Below are positions 1 through 6,503 of a DNA stretch of 8,466 nt, one piece after another. Made by a program: the position numbers and the translations under genes. The DNA comes from an uncultured Clostridia bacterium (GTDB lineage: Bacteria > Bacillota > Clostridia > Christensenellales > CAG-314). Below the pieces are notes generated by a model that was given only the letters and a program-made list of their open reading frames with translations, ran no database searches and was not told the origin of the DNA. Position 1 is the first letter of the stretch. Each line of letters starts with the position of its first letter. The DNA lies in assembly GCA_934177025.1 (NCBI GenBank), contig CAKPPA010000039.1:1-8466 (forward strand). The letters run 5' to 3'.

Positions 1-478
1 GTATTCATTATCTCTTTCACAGACATCCCTATAGTAGCTTCATAAGGCATCATCACTTCACCAGCAAGTGCCATAACTATCCACTCTAAACTTCTAAACA
101 GTGGAATATCTTTCGTTAATCGGCGAGAAAAAACTGGTTTAAACCCCAATTTATCTACAAAAGGGTGCATTATTTCGTGCATTATATGCATTCTATACCC
201 TCCAGTTTGATCCACATATGCCCCCATATAAACAGACTCTTTTATCAAAATTAAATACCCTTCTTCTGTTTTGTTGCATTGTGCTGGAACATTCCCTGGT
301 AATTCCTCATTATCAACAACGCTAAACCGTACATCGTCAAACCCCTCTAAATCGGGGGCTTCTCCAACAACGCAAGCGGGTCTATTGCTTCGTCCATAGT
401 AAAACCGCCGATTGAACGAAACAATTTTGCATACAATCGAAGATCTTGTCTACTCGTTGGTTTCGTCTCGTAGTCCAT
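1..478 (-). pseudogene. ImmA/IrrE-type zinc metallopeptidase, frameshifted and partial
   Basis: The start is the ATG at 478-476, which overlaps the stop of the upstream repressor gene (TGATG), with AAGGAGG just upstream; translation is probably coupled. The N-terminus (MDYETKPTSRQDLRLYAKLF) and a later HEIMH motif (an HExxH zinc site, near 155-170) mark the ImmA/IrrE family, whose members cleave partner XRE repressors in mobile elements. The reading frame ends after 43 codons at the TAG at 349-347. The family-like sequence continues in another frame (EGFDDVRFSVVDNEELPGNV, then the HExxH helix) to the window edge. Adding one C to the run of five C (G354-358 on the plus strand) joins the frames as ..LLEKPPDLEGFDDV... 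Either the gene is broken, the run varies, or the base is a sequencing error. The 3' end lies outside the window. Confidence 0.8.
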
Positions 479-840
479 CAAGAGTCCTCCTTTTTTAACA
501 GCTTTAAAATAGCTTCAGCTGTATCATTATCAAGATTTTCAAATGACCTCTGAAACTGAATCGCTGCTTTTCTTTGTAATGCAGATGCAGAAAAAAGATT
601 TACTTTCATTTGGGTTTTTGATTCTTCCACAGCTTCCCTCAATTCGTTTTGTTCCCTCTCATTTAAATGATAATGTCGTATTAATTTTGGTATCCATTCT
701 TCAGGAACATTCCTTTTTCCGCTTTCTACAGCGGAAACAAACGGCACTTTTACTTCGAGCAATTTTGCAGTATCACCCATAACCTCATGGAACCTTACAC
801 GAAGTATACGCATAAACTCACCATATTTCGTATACGACAT
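478..840 (-). CDS. XRE-family helix-turn-helix transcriptional regulator
   Basis: This 120-residue protein has an N-terminal XRE/Cro-type helix-turn-helix at about residues 5-60; the segment KLLEVKVPFVSAVESGKRNVP matches the usual recognition-helix region followed by 'ESGKR.P'. The C-terminal half is charged and helical (ESKTQMK...FENLDNDTAEAILKLLKKE) and may dimerise or contact the peptidase. The ATG at 840-838 follows a strong AAAGGAGGG site. It overlaps the downstream ImmA/IrrE-type gene by one base, the classical pairing in integrative elements, phages and toxin-antitoxin-like loci, where the repressor is removed by its peptidase partner. The gene is AT-richer than the genes from 1096 onward, which suggests transfer. 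It probably represses its own promoter at 867-895; this is inference. Confidence 0.88.
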   Translation of the reverse strand: MSYTKYGEFMRILRVRFHEVMGDTAKLLEVKVPFVSAVESGKRNVPEEWIPKLIRHYHLNEREQNELREAVEESKTQMKVNLFSASALQRKAAIQFQRSFENLDNDTAEAILKLLKKEDS

Positions 841-866
841 AATCGTTACCCTCCTTTAACAGTATC

Positions 867-895
867 ATCCTATCAAACTTATTATATTTTGTCAA
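867..895 (-). promoter_or_regulatory. Promoter of the XRE/ImmA operon
   Basis: On the minus strand a perfect -35 TTGACA (895-890) is followed after 17 bases by TAGGAT (872-867) as the -10 element. It sits about 27 bases upstream of the repressor ATG with the GGAGG site in between, so it fits as the operon promoter. Autoregulation is likely for this family, but no clear operator repeat is visible. Confidence 0.75.
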
Positions 896-1004
896 TATTT
901 TTAATCATTTTCTGGTTAACTATTTTGCAAATAAATTAAGGGGGGATTGTTTTACTTACTTCCCTTTTTGTTGTGACTGCAACCGCCATCAAACCTTGCC
1001 GGAT

Positions 1005-1043
1005 GCACAAAAAGCAAAAAGCAGTCCGTAAAAGACTACTTTT
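1005..1043 (-). terminator. Rho-independent terminator of the double-HTH gene
   Basis: On the minus strand AAAAGTAGTC (1043-1034) pairs with GACTGCTTTT (1026-1017) in a ten-pair stem with one G-U wobble and a seven-base loop, followed by a T-rich tail (TTTTTGCTTTTTG). It lies about 50 bases after the stop of the gene ending at 1096. On the plus strand the wobble becomes a C/A mismatch, so the minus-strand reading is preferred. Confidence 0.7.
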
Positions 1044-1095
1044 CCTACCGCTTGCCATTCCGCCAAAACCCATACTCGGGCGGTGCGGGAAAAGG

Positions 1096-1692
1096 CTAAT
1101 TTCCTTCCGCTTCCTTTGGTTTGTAGTACAAACTTAAAATTTCCAATTCGCGCACCAACTTTTTTAACTCGTCCATGGTTTCCGCATTGTAACTTAGGCT
1201 TAAGGCTTTGAGTAAGTTCAGTTTCGGCACGACTTTTTTTTGCGTGTACGGATGAAAAAACACCACGCCTTTTTCAAACAATTCCATCATAACGTCGTAC
1301 ACCAAGTTTTCCTTTCGGCGAAGAATGCTGCGATACTTGTTGAGTAGGCGTAACGCCTGATTCTTTTCGCCGTCCGCCAATTCGAACACGCATTTGCGAA
1401 TGGATTTTCCCTTTGCGACGTTGGTTAAAATGTACTGCAGTAGGGTTTTGACCTCCCGATCGGTAAACGTGTCGTAATCGGCATAGCAAAACTCCTTGGG
1501 ATCGATTCCGTATCGTTTCGCCGTGCGCGGTTTGCATTTAAAAAAATCCAAACTTTGGTAATACAAATTACGCACTTGCGAATAAGTTTTGCCGTTTGCC
1601 GCAGCAAATTTTTTTAAAGTGAATTTTAGGGTATGCCCTTTTTGTTTGTTTGTTTTCACAAATGCAAATAGTTCCAAAATATCCTGCTTCAT
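1096..1692 (-). CDS. Hypothetical protein with two helix-turn-helix-like repeats
   Basis: I do not recognise the family by name. I chose the ATG at 1692-1690, giving 198 residues, because GGAGG lies four bases upstream; a start 78 bases earlier has only a poor ribosome site. Two segments resemble each other. Residues 8-51 contain TNKQKGHTLKFTLKKFAAANGK and then QVRNLYYQSL. Residues 84-127 contain TNVAKGKSIRKCVFELADGEK and then LRLLNKYRSIL. Both show 'TN..KG', a helix ending in 'FA/LA', and a second helix with 'N.Y..L'. This looks like a duplicated tri-helical DNA-binding fold of Myb/SANT type, but that is inference. The C-terminal third is helical and ends KKLVRELEILSLYYKP. No signal peptide or membrane segment is seen, so a cytoplasmic DNA-binding role is plausible. 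The gene stands alone, with its own terminator and no clear promoter found by eye. Confidence 0.7.
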   Translation of the reverse strand: MKQDILELFAFVKTNKQKGHTLKFTLKKFAAANGKTYSQVRNLYYQSLDFFKCKPRTAKRYGIDPKEFCYADYDTFTDREVKTLLQYILTNVAKGKSIRKCVFELADGEKNQALRLLNKYRSILRRKENLVYDVMMELFEKGVVFFHPYTQKKVVPKLNLLKALSLSYNAETMDELKKLVRELEILSLYYKPKEAEGN

Positions 1693-1928
1693 TTTGCCTC
1701 CGCGCGCCGAAAAAATCGCTACACAATTCCTATTCTTGTAGGGATTATGGACGTTAAAATCGGTTTTCATACCCTACACCGCGGATGTTTTTGGAGGATT
1801 CGCGAACCGTCCGGTTTTCCCCAAAAGGGCGCACTTTTTTTCGGGCCGTCAAGTAGGAATTTTACACCGCTCCCAACGGATGCCGCCAAAAGTATTTTGC
1901 CCCCTGCTTTTCCTTCCCTTGCATAGGC

Positions 1929-2054
1929 GGTGCATAAACATTCAACGACAAAATGTGGCAAAAATCGGGGCAAAAAGGGGGTATTTTTTCAATTTTTTGT
2001 GCATAACTTGATTTTTAGAGGTGGTTTTCCACATTTTTTATCCACTTGTCCACA
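1929..2054. promoter_or_regulatory. Cluster of DnaA-box-like nonamers
   Basis: Against the consensus TTATNCACA, I see TTATGCACA (perfect, minus strand, 1998-2006), TTATGCACC (one mismatch, minus, 1929-1937), TTTTCCACA (one mismatch, plus, 2025-2033), TTATCCACT (one mismatch, plus, 2038-2046) and TTGTCCACA (one mismatch, plus, 2046-2054). A weaker TTTGCCACA lies on the minus strand at 1954-1962. The three right-hand boxes share orientation and point into the AT tract, as in bacterial origins. No dnaA, dnaN or rpmH is in the window, so it could also be a DnaA-titration or regulatory site. Confidence 0.5.
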
Positions 2055-2118
2055 ATTTTTTTTTATTTATTCACTGAAAATAATAATTATTTAACAATGA
2101 AATTTTGAAATTTTTCGT
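2055..2118. other. AT tract next to the DnaA boxes, possible unwinding element
   Basis: This stretch is almost entirely A and T, beginning with a long T run and including AATAATAATTATTTAA near 2077-2094. It directly follows the three same-direction DnaA-box-like sites, the position a DNA unwinding element would take. It is also the 3' flank of the VanW-family gene, so AT richness alone proves little. Confidence 0.35.
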
Positions 2119-3414
2119 TCAATTTTCCGCGGATTCCTGCAAATTTTCCGACAAAATTTTTATCTCGCAGCGAGGGGTGCCGCCGCGAATCAGGATGCCT
2201 TTCGTCCCCTTGTACACATCCTCCCTGAGGAGTTTTTCCTTTACCTTTTTTCCGTTTTTGTAGTACTCGAGGTACCCCCGACTCGTTACTGCGTCGTGCC
2301 CCGCTTTTAACACAAAACTTTCGTCCGCATAGCGCACGCGATCGAGGTAGGTGCCGTCCCGATCCTCCCTGACGTCGTACTGCGCTTTTTCCCGCTTCAC
2401 CACCACGCTTTTGCGACGAATTTCGTACTCGTTCGGTACGCCGTAAATGCGCACGGAAACCGTAGTGTCGTTGCTGTTGATTTTGAAGTACAAGTCCGAC
2501 GGGGTGTCGTTTGTAAACACAAAATCCGTTGCACTGCTTACCATGGCATCGAAACTCGGCTCCACGTAGCTGCTTTGCAACGTGTGCCTTGCGCACGAAT
2601 TTATTTTTAGCCCCGCAAGCAGGCAGGCGTTGTACAGCGTGGTGGAGGCTTGGCACACGCCGCCGCCTACCCCGTCCACGTACTCCCCGTTGACGATGAT
2701 TTTTGCATTTTGAAATCCGTTTGCCGCGCTACGCTCGCCGACCACGTCGTTGAAGGATACTTTTTGTCCGCTTTTGACCACCTTGCCGTGAAATTTTTGC
2801 AAGGCAAGCCGCACGTTTTGTTTGCGTGCCGCCGAACTTGCGGAATAGTCCGTGGAAAACACGGCCTTTAATGTCGTTTGCGCTTTTAACTGTTGTTCGG
2901 TAACGGCGGGAAGCACCCTTTCCGTTTGCTCCGTTACGGTAATTTCCTCGGAGCGTTGCAGTTGTTCGAAAATTTCCGCATACATCGTGTCGATTTTTAA
3001 GCGTTTGCCGCTTTTTTCCCGACGAAAAGCAAAAGGCGTCGGTTCGGAGGGAGAAAACATAACGGATGCGTCCTTGGGAAGGACGTCGTAACGCGCCTGC
3101 AGCCGCCGAACTTCCTCCTTAAGCCCGATAAGGACGTAGTTCATGGCTTGCTCCCTTGTTGCTCCGCATTGCATCAATTCCGTAATGCGCGAAAGTTTTT
3201 CCTGCCGCGTGCCGAAATAAGCACGCCGTTCCAATTCGCGCAAGGTTTCCGTGTCGTCAAAATCCGCAACCAAGTCGTTTAAACGGTACGTACTGTCGCT
3301 CAAACGAAAACGAACGACAATCCCCTGCGATTGCGCGCAAACCGTTTGCGGAAAAAAAGAAATTACGCCTAGGCAAAGCAAACACCCAAGCGTAATTGTT
3401 TTTAAAAATTTCAT
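2119..3414 (-). CDS. Exported VanW-family protein
   Basis: This 431-residue protein begins with a signal peptide (residues 1-27: MKFLK, a hydrophobic core, then a cut after VCA), so it acts outside the membrane. The VanW domain covers about residues 185-325 and shows the family hallmarks: FSTDYS..., GQKVSFNDVVGER, GGGVCQASTTLYNACLLAGL at about 250-269, and SSYVEPSFDAMV at 281-292. The last 100 residues (from about 330) resemble a short beta-rich G5-like module. Residues 30-180 are charged and helical, and I do not recognise them. VanW proteins occur in glycopeptide-resistance clusters and widely in ordinary Clostridia; their biochemical role is unknown, and no vanA/H/X genes are nearby, so resistance should not be inferred. 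The ATG lies 11 bases after the PHP gene stop, with AAGGTGA between them, so the two genes form an operon. Confidence 0.9.
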   Translation of the reverse strand: MKFLKTITLGCLLCLGVISFFPQTVCAQSQGIVVRFRLSDSTYRLNDLVADFDDTETLRELERRAYFGTRQEKLSRITELMQCGATREQAMNYVLIGLKEEVRRLQARYDVLPKDASVMFSPSEPTPFAFRREKSGKRLKIDTMYAEIFEQLQRSEEITVTEQTERVLPAVTEQQLKAQTTLKAVFSTDYSASSAARKQNVRLALQKFHGKVVKSGQKVSFNDVVGERSAANGFQNAKIIVNGEYVDGVGGGVCQASTTLYNACLLAGLKINSCARHTLQSSYVEPSFDAMVSSATDFVFTNDTPSDLYFKINSNDTTVSVRIYGVPNEYEIRRKSVVVKREKAQYDVREDRDGTYLDRVRYADESFVLKAGHDAVTSRGYLEYYKNGKKVKEKLLREDVYKGTKGILIRGGTPRCEIKILSENLQESAEN

Positions 3415-3425
3415 ACCGACTCACC

Positions 3426-4247
3426 TTAATCCAATTTTAAGGCTCGAATCGTTTTCTCCTCCGGAACAAAATATTTTTTGCCGACCGTGCCGTTGCCGTG
3501 AAAATCGCTGCCGCCGGTTTTGATTAACCCGTACTTTTCCGCCAGACGCGAAAACGTTTGAACCTCCCTGTCAGTATGTGAAAAATAATTTGTTTCCATT
3601 CCCATTAAGCCGAACTCCGTCCATTTTTTCAAAAATCCGTCCAGCTCGCTTTCGGATAGATTTAAGTTTTTCGGATGTGCCAAAACAGGCACGCCGCCTT
3701 CCTTTAAAATTCCCTCCACGGCCTGCCGCACTGTCAGCCGTTCCGCCGCAACCGACGCCTTTGCGCCGTTGCCGAGATACTCCGAAAACGCTTCGTTCAT
3801 GTGCGTGACCGCTTTTTTTTCGATAAGGTAGCGCGCGATGTGCGTGCGCCCGACCTGCTCCGACTTTAGCCGCGTTTCCTTCAAAAACTCCGCATACGTC
3901 ACGTCGATGCCGCATTGCGCCAATTTTTCGAAAATCTGCTCGTTGCGTTTGCTGCGAAGCTCCCCCGCTTTTTGCACAAGTGCCTTTAAGTTTGCGCTCG
4001 TCCAATTTCGACAATAGCCGAGAATATGCACCTCGCGAAATTCGTACGTCGAAACCTCGATGCCCGGCAAAACAACAATGCCGTGCTTTTTTCGGAGGGC
4101 CACGGCCTGATCCACGCCGTTTAACGTGTCGTGATCGGTAATGGCAAGGTGCGTCAAACGACTTTGTTTTGCCATTTCGATAATTTCGGACGGGGTACGG
4201 TCGCCGTCGGAATATTTTGTGTGTATGTGTAAATCCGCAAATATCAT
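3426..4247 (-). CDS. PHP-domain metal-dependent phosphoesterase
   Basis: This 273-residue protein has a complete set of PHP metal-site motifs: HIHT with HxH at residues 7 and 9, SDGD with D14, ITDHD at 36-40, GIEVS with E64, EVHILGY with H74, GRTHIAR with H136, LAHP with H191, and GGSDFHG with D248 and H250. Length and layout match the YciV/RNase AM (TrpH-like) group, which removes phosphates or 5' nucleotides from short nucleic acids and nucleoside bisphosphates; the exact substrate cannot be read here. It should be cytoplasmic. I chose the ATG at 4247-4245, which has purine-rich GGAAGGGGAAAGG upstream and puts the HxH at the usual place; an in-frame TTG 42 bases earlier would add an unrelated leader. 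It is the first gene of an operon with the VanW-family gene and has a near-consensus promoter. Confidence 0.92.
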   Translation of the reverse strand: MIFADLHIHTKYSDGDRTPSEIIEMAKQSRLTHLAITDHDTLNGVDQAVALRKKHGIVVLPGIEVSTYEFREVHILGYCRNWTSANLKALVQKAGELRSKRNEQIFEKLAQCGIDVTYAEFLKETRLKSEQVGRTHIARYLIEKKAVTHMNEAFSEYLGNGAKASVAAERLTVRQAVEGILKEGGVPVLAHPKNLNLSESELDGFLKKWTEFGLMGMETNYFSHTDREVQTFSRLAEKYGLIKTGGSDFHGNGTVGKKYFVPEEKTIRALKLD

Positions 4248-4311
4248 CCTTTCCCCTTCCCCTACGTTACTTGCGCTACGTGTTGCCAAATGCTTTCGTT
4301 CGTTTGCGTTT

Positions 4312-4340
4312 ATTATAAAGAGTTCTGTTTTTCAAGTCAA
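4312..4340 (-). promoter_or_regulatory. Promoter of the PHP/VanW operon
   Basis: On the minus strand TTGACT (4340-4335) and a perfect TATAAT (4317-4312) are separated by exactly 17 bases, a near-consensus vegetative promoter. The expected start of transcription near 4305 would leave a leader of about 60 bases before the chosen ATG, and it lies downstream of the rejected TTG-start reading only by a short distance. Confidence 0.85.
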
Positions 4341-4501
4341 GGCATTCCCTTTTTTACGTCAGGATTTTTACACCGTCTTTACAAAACTTTGCGGTTGCCG
4401 TCGGTTTAAAAAAACGGCGAAAAAAGCCACGGCGAAAATAATTTTGTTTGTTTTTTGTGACACGGCACGTAAACCCCCTTGTTCGTGCAAACAAACCTGA
4501 A

Positions 4502-4517
4502 GTTTTTGCGCAAAAAC
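4502..4517. repeat. Perfect 16-base palindrome, possible operator
   Basis: GTTTTTGCGCAAAAAC is a perfect inverted repeat without a spacer. It lies about 55 bases upstream of the likely -35 element of the NifU-like/GGGtGRT operon, where an activator or repressor dimer could bind. No T run follows it, so it is not a terminator. Its function is inferred. Confidence 0.4.
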
Positions 4518-4570
4518 CGGCAACAAAACGTTTTTTCTGCCGACAGCAAATGCGGAAAGGATTTTTTCCC

Positions 4571-4599
4571 TTTTCCTTTCGCAAAAAGTATGCTACAAT
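4571..4599 (+). promoter_or_regulatory. Probable promoter of the NifU-like/GGGtGRT operon
   Basis: A good -10 element TACAAT lies at 4594-4599, 28 bases before the ATG at 4627. Seventeen bases upstream is only TTTTCC (4571-4576), a poor -35 match, which would fit a promoter needing an activator. GGAGG at 4616-4620 supplies the ribosome site. Confidence 0.5.
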
Positions 4600-4626
4600 G
4601 TTTTTAATACGGAACGGAGGCTCACT

Positions 4627-5322
4627 ATGCCGAATTATTCAAAAGAAATTGAAACAATGTGCACGGTAAAACAAGGCTGTGCGCACGGGCCTTCCCCGAT
4701 CCCCGAAGAAGGGAAATGGGTGGAAGCAAAGCAAATCGGCGACATCAGCGGATTGACGCACGGCGTCGGCGGATGCGCACCGCAACAAGGGGCGTGCAAA
4801 CTTACCCTAAACGTGAAAAACGGCGTAATTACGGAAGCACTGGTGGAAACCTTAGGCTGCTCCGGCATGACGCACTCTGCCGCAATGGCGGCGGAAATCC
4901 TACCCGGGAAAACCCTACTCGAAGCATTGAACACGGATTTGGTGTGCGACGCCATTAACGTTGCCATGCGGGAACTGTTTTTGCAAATCGTGTACGGGCG
5001 CAGTCAATCGGCCTTTTCCGAAAACGGACTACCCGTCGGAGCGGGGCTGGAAGACCTCGGCAAAGGATTGCGCAGTCAGGTCGGCACGGCGTACTCCACC
5101 CTGCCGAAGGGAGCACGCTATTTGGAAACGGCGGAAGGCTACGTGACGAAACTTGCGCTGGATCAAAACGAGGAAATTATCGGTTACGAAAACGTGAATC
5201 TCGGGAAGTTTATGAATTACGTCCGCGACGGCATGCCTGCCGAGGACGCACTGAAAAAAGCAACCTCCCGCTACGGCAGGTTCGACGAAGCAACACGCTA
5301 CATCGACCCGCGAAAGGAATAA
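4627..5322 (+). CDS. NifU/IscU-like iron-sulfur cluster assembly scaffold protein
   Basis: This 231-residue protein carries a NifU/IscU-type domain at about residues 35-125. The three scaffold cysteines can be placed: C50 in GGCAPQQGAC (with C57 nearby), C78 in LGCSGMTHSAA, and C107 in LVCDAI. Extra cysteines C12 and C18 lie in a short leader. In the family these cysteines hold a nascent Fe-S cluster. The last 100 residues (VGTAYSTLPKGARYLE...YGRFDEATRYIDPRKE) go beyond ordinary IscU and are not recognised. The ATG follows GGAGG by six bases. The next gene, for a GGGtGRT protein, begins 15 bases after the stop, so the two are cotranscribed; no iscS/sufS or other Fe-S genes are beside them. 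The pairing suggests a dedicated scaffold for, or partner of, the GGGtGRT protein rather than the housekeeping scaffold; this is inference. Confidence 0.88.
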   Translation: MPNYSKEIETMCTVKQGCAHGPSPIPEEGKWVEAKQIGDISGLTHGVGGCAPQQGACKLTLNVKNGVITEALVETLGCSGMTHSAAMAAEILPGKTLLEALNTDLVCDAINVAMRELFLQIVYGRSQSAFSENGLPVGAGLEDLGKGLRSQVGTAYSTLPKGARYLETAEGYVTKLALDQNEEIIGYENVNLGKFMNYVRDGMPAEDALKKATSRYGRFDEATRYIDPRKE

Positions 5323-5337
5323 GGCAAGGGGAAACTT

Positions 5338-6336
5338 ATGGTAAAATTCGAAGGTTATGAACGAAGAATCGACAGCATTAATCGCGTGCTGAAAGAATAC
5401 GGTTTCTCCGATTTGGAGGAAACGCGGCAACTGTGTTTGTCCCACGGAATCGACGTGGAAAAAACCGTAAAATCCATTCAGCCCATTGCGTTTGAAAACG
5501 CCGTTTGGGCTTACACACTGGGTACGGCAATCGCTTTGACGGTCAAGGCAACCACCGCCGCCGAAGCCGCGGAAAGCATCGGCATCGGATTGCAAGCATT
5601 TTGCATCCCCGGCTCGGTTGCGGATCGTCGACGCGTCGGCATCGGGCACGGCAACCTTGCGGCACGGCTCTTGCGCGAACAAACGCACTGCTTTGCCTTC
5701 CTTGCGGGGCATGAAAGTTTTGCCGCCGCCGAAGGGGCCATCGGCATTGCGAAAAGTGCAAACAAAGTGCGCAAACAACCGCTACAAATCATTTTAAACG
5801 GACTCGGGAAGGACGCGGCGTACATTATCAGCCGCATTAACGGGTTTACGTACGTAAAAACGGCATACAACCCCTACACGGACGAACTGACCGTTTGCGG
5901 CACCAAAGCCTTTAGCAACGGCGAACGCGCCACCGTGCGCTGTTACGGCGTCAACGACGTAAACGAAGGCGTTGCCGTTATGAAACACGAGGGCGTGGAC
6001 GTTTCCATTACGGGCAACTCCACCAACCCGACGCGCTTCCAACACCCCGTTGCCGGCACTTACAAAAAATGGGCGATCGAAAACGGCAAAAACTACTTTA
6101 GCGTGGCAAGCGGCGGCGGAACGGGGCGCACGCTTCATCCGGACAACGTTGCGGCAGGCCCTGCAAGTTACGGCATGACGGACACCATGGGGCGCATGCA
6201 CAGCGACGCACAGTTTGCCGGTAGCAGTTCCGTGCCTTCACACGTGGAAATGATGGGGCTCATCGGCATGGGCAACAACCCGATGGTCGGCGCAACCGTG
6301 GCATGTGCCGTGGCGGTGGAGGAAGCACTGCGCTAG
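5338..6336 (+). CDS. GGGtGRT protein, conserved family of unknown function
   Basis: This 332-residue protein contains the motif that names its family, GGGTGRT at residues 259-265, followed by a highly conserved-looking C-terminus (HPDNVAAGPASYGMTDTMGR, then SSSVPSHVEMMGLIGMGNNP). Length and motif position fit the family, known mainly from anaerobes and without an assigned reaction. Glycine-rich stretches at 101-106 (GIGHGN) and 259-263 could bind a nucleotide or phosphate, but that is a guess. Cysteines occur at 33, 89, 118, 187, 202 and 323; some could hold a cluster delivered by the upstream NifU-like protein. No signal peptide or clear membrane helix is seen. AAGGGG lies in the 15-base gap before the ATG. 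A strong terminator at 6382-6409 ends the operon. I am sure of the family, not of any function. Confidence 0.92.
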   Translation: MVKFEGYERRIDSINRVLKEYGFSDLEETRQLCLSHGIDVEKTVKSIQPIAFENAVWAYTLGTAIALTVKATTAAEAAESIGIGLQAFCIPGSVADRRRVGIGHGNLAARLLREQTHCFAFLAGHESFAAAEGAIGIAKSANKVRKQPLQIILNGLGKDAAYIISRINGFTYVKTAYNPYTDELTVCGTKAFSNGERATVRCYGVNDVNEGVAVMKHEGVDVSITGNSTNPTRFQHPVAGTYKKWAIENGKNYFSVASGGGTGRTLHPDNVAAGPASYGMTDTMGRMHSDAQFAGSSSVPSHVEMMGLIGMGNNPMVGATVACAVAVEEALR

Positions 6337-6381
6337 TACACCCGAAGTACTGAAAACCACAAACGTAAAAATCGACAAAAT

Positions 6382-6409
6382 AAAAAAGTCTGCCTAGCAG
6401 ACTTTTTTT
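6382..6409 (+). terminator. Strong terminator after the GGGtGRT gene, bidirectional
   Basis: AAAAAAGTCTGC (6382-6393), loop CTA, and GCAGACTTTTTT (6397-6408) form a perfect twelve-pair stem that runs into seven T. The left arm begins with an A run, so the minus strand also gives a stem followed by T. It can therefore serve the convergent flavin-reductase gene that ends at 6489. Confidence 0.92.
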
Positions 6410-6433
6410 GTTCCACCTTGTTTGCCGAAAAAT

Positions 6434-6503
6434 CGTCGTTCCCCTTTTTTTCGGTTACTTTTTACCGTCGTTCCCCTTTCGGGTTCGGTTACTTTTTACC
6501 GTC
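6434..6503. repeat. Two-copy direct repeat of about 33 bases
   Basis: The 20-mer TTCGGTTACTTTTTACCGTC occurs at 6450-6469 and again at 6484-6503. Each copy is preceded by CGTCGTTCCCCTTT (from 6434 and from 6466), so a unit of 32-34 bases is present twice, with a four-base variable part (TTTT or CGGG). A fragment of the left edge of the unit may recur after 6503. The right copy includes the stop codon and last codons of the flavin-reductase-like gene. Confidence 0.85.

Larger units (their letters stand above)
1693..2118. other. Gene-free stretch with DnaA boxes and an AT tract
   Basis: These 426 bases separate two minus-strand genes and carry no convincing reading frame. The left part (1693-1920) is mixed sequence in which I see neither a good promoter nor a terminator. 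The right part holds the DnaA-box cluster and AT tract listed separately. No clear terminator follows the VanW-family gene ending at 2119. Confidence 0.6.
4248..4626. other. Divergent intergenic region between PHP and NifU-like operons
   Basis: No reading frame here looks real; the frames that exist are low-complexity Lys/Phe-rich translations of A and T runs. The stretch holds the PHP operon promoter on the left, a perfect palindrome at 4502-4517, a shorter palindrome AAAACGTTTT at 4525-4534, and a weak promoter for the plus-strand operon on the right. The middle part (4345-4500) shows nothing I can name. Confidence 0.6.

Noticed and set aside
952..1035. A 28-codon frame on the minus strand ending FDGGCSHNKKGSK, looking like the end of a protein.
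   Set aside because: It has no ATG or ribosome site, follows a stop at once, and overlaps the terminator; at most it is a decayed remnant.
1767..1973. A 68-codon minus-strand frame upstream of the double-HTH gene.
   Set aside because: No ribosome site, no recognisable motif, and it runs through the mixed part of the intergenic stretch; not supported as a gene.
2087..2656. A 189-codon open frame on the minus strand overlapping the VanW-family gene in another frame.
   Set aside because: It lies almost wholly inside the VanW gene in a different frame, has no ribosome site of note, and gives an Arg/Gly-rich translation typical of out-of-frame reading.
2119..3414. Reading the VanW-family gene as a glycopeptide-resistance gene.
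   Set aside because: No vanH, vanA/B ligase, vanX or vanRS is in the window, and VanW-domain proteins are common in ordinary Clostridia.
4502..4517. The GTTTTTGCGCAAAAAC palindrome as a terminator.
   Set aside because: It has no loop-forming spacer or following T run and lies upstream of, not after, the neighbouring genes.
5029..5778. A 249-codon open frame on the minus strand opposite the NifU-like and GGGtGRT genes.
   Set aside because: It is antisense to two well-supported genes, spans their junction, and its Cys/Phe/Arg-rich translation resembles no family; it is a shadow of codon bias.
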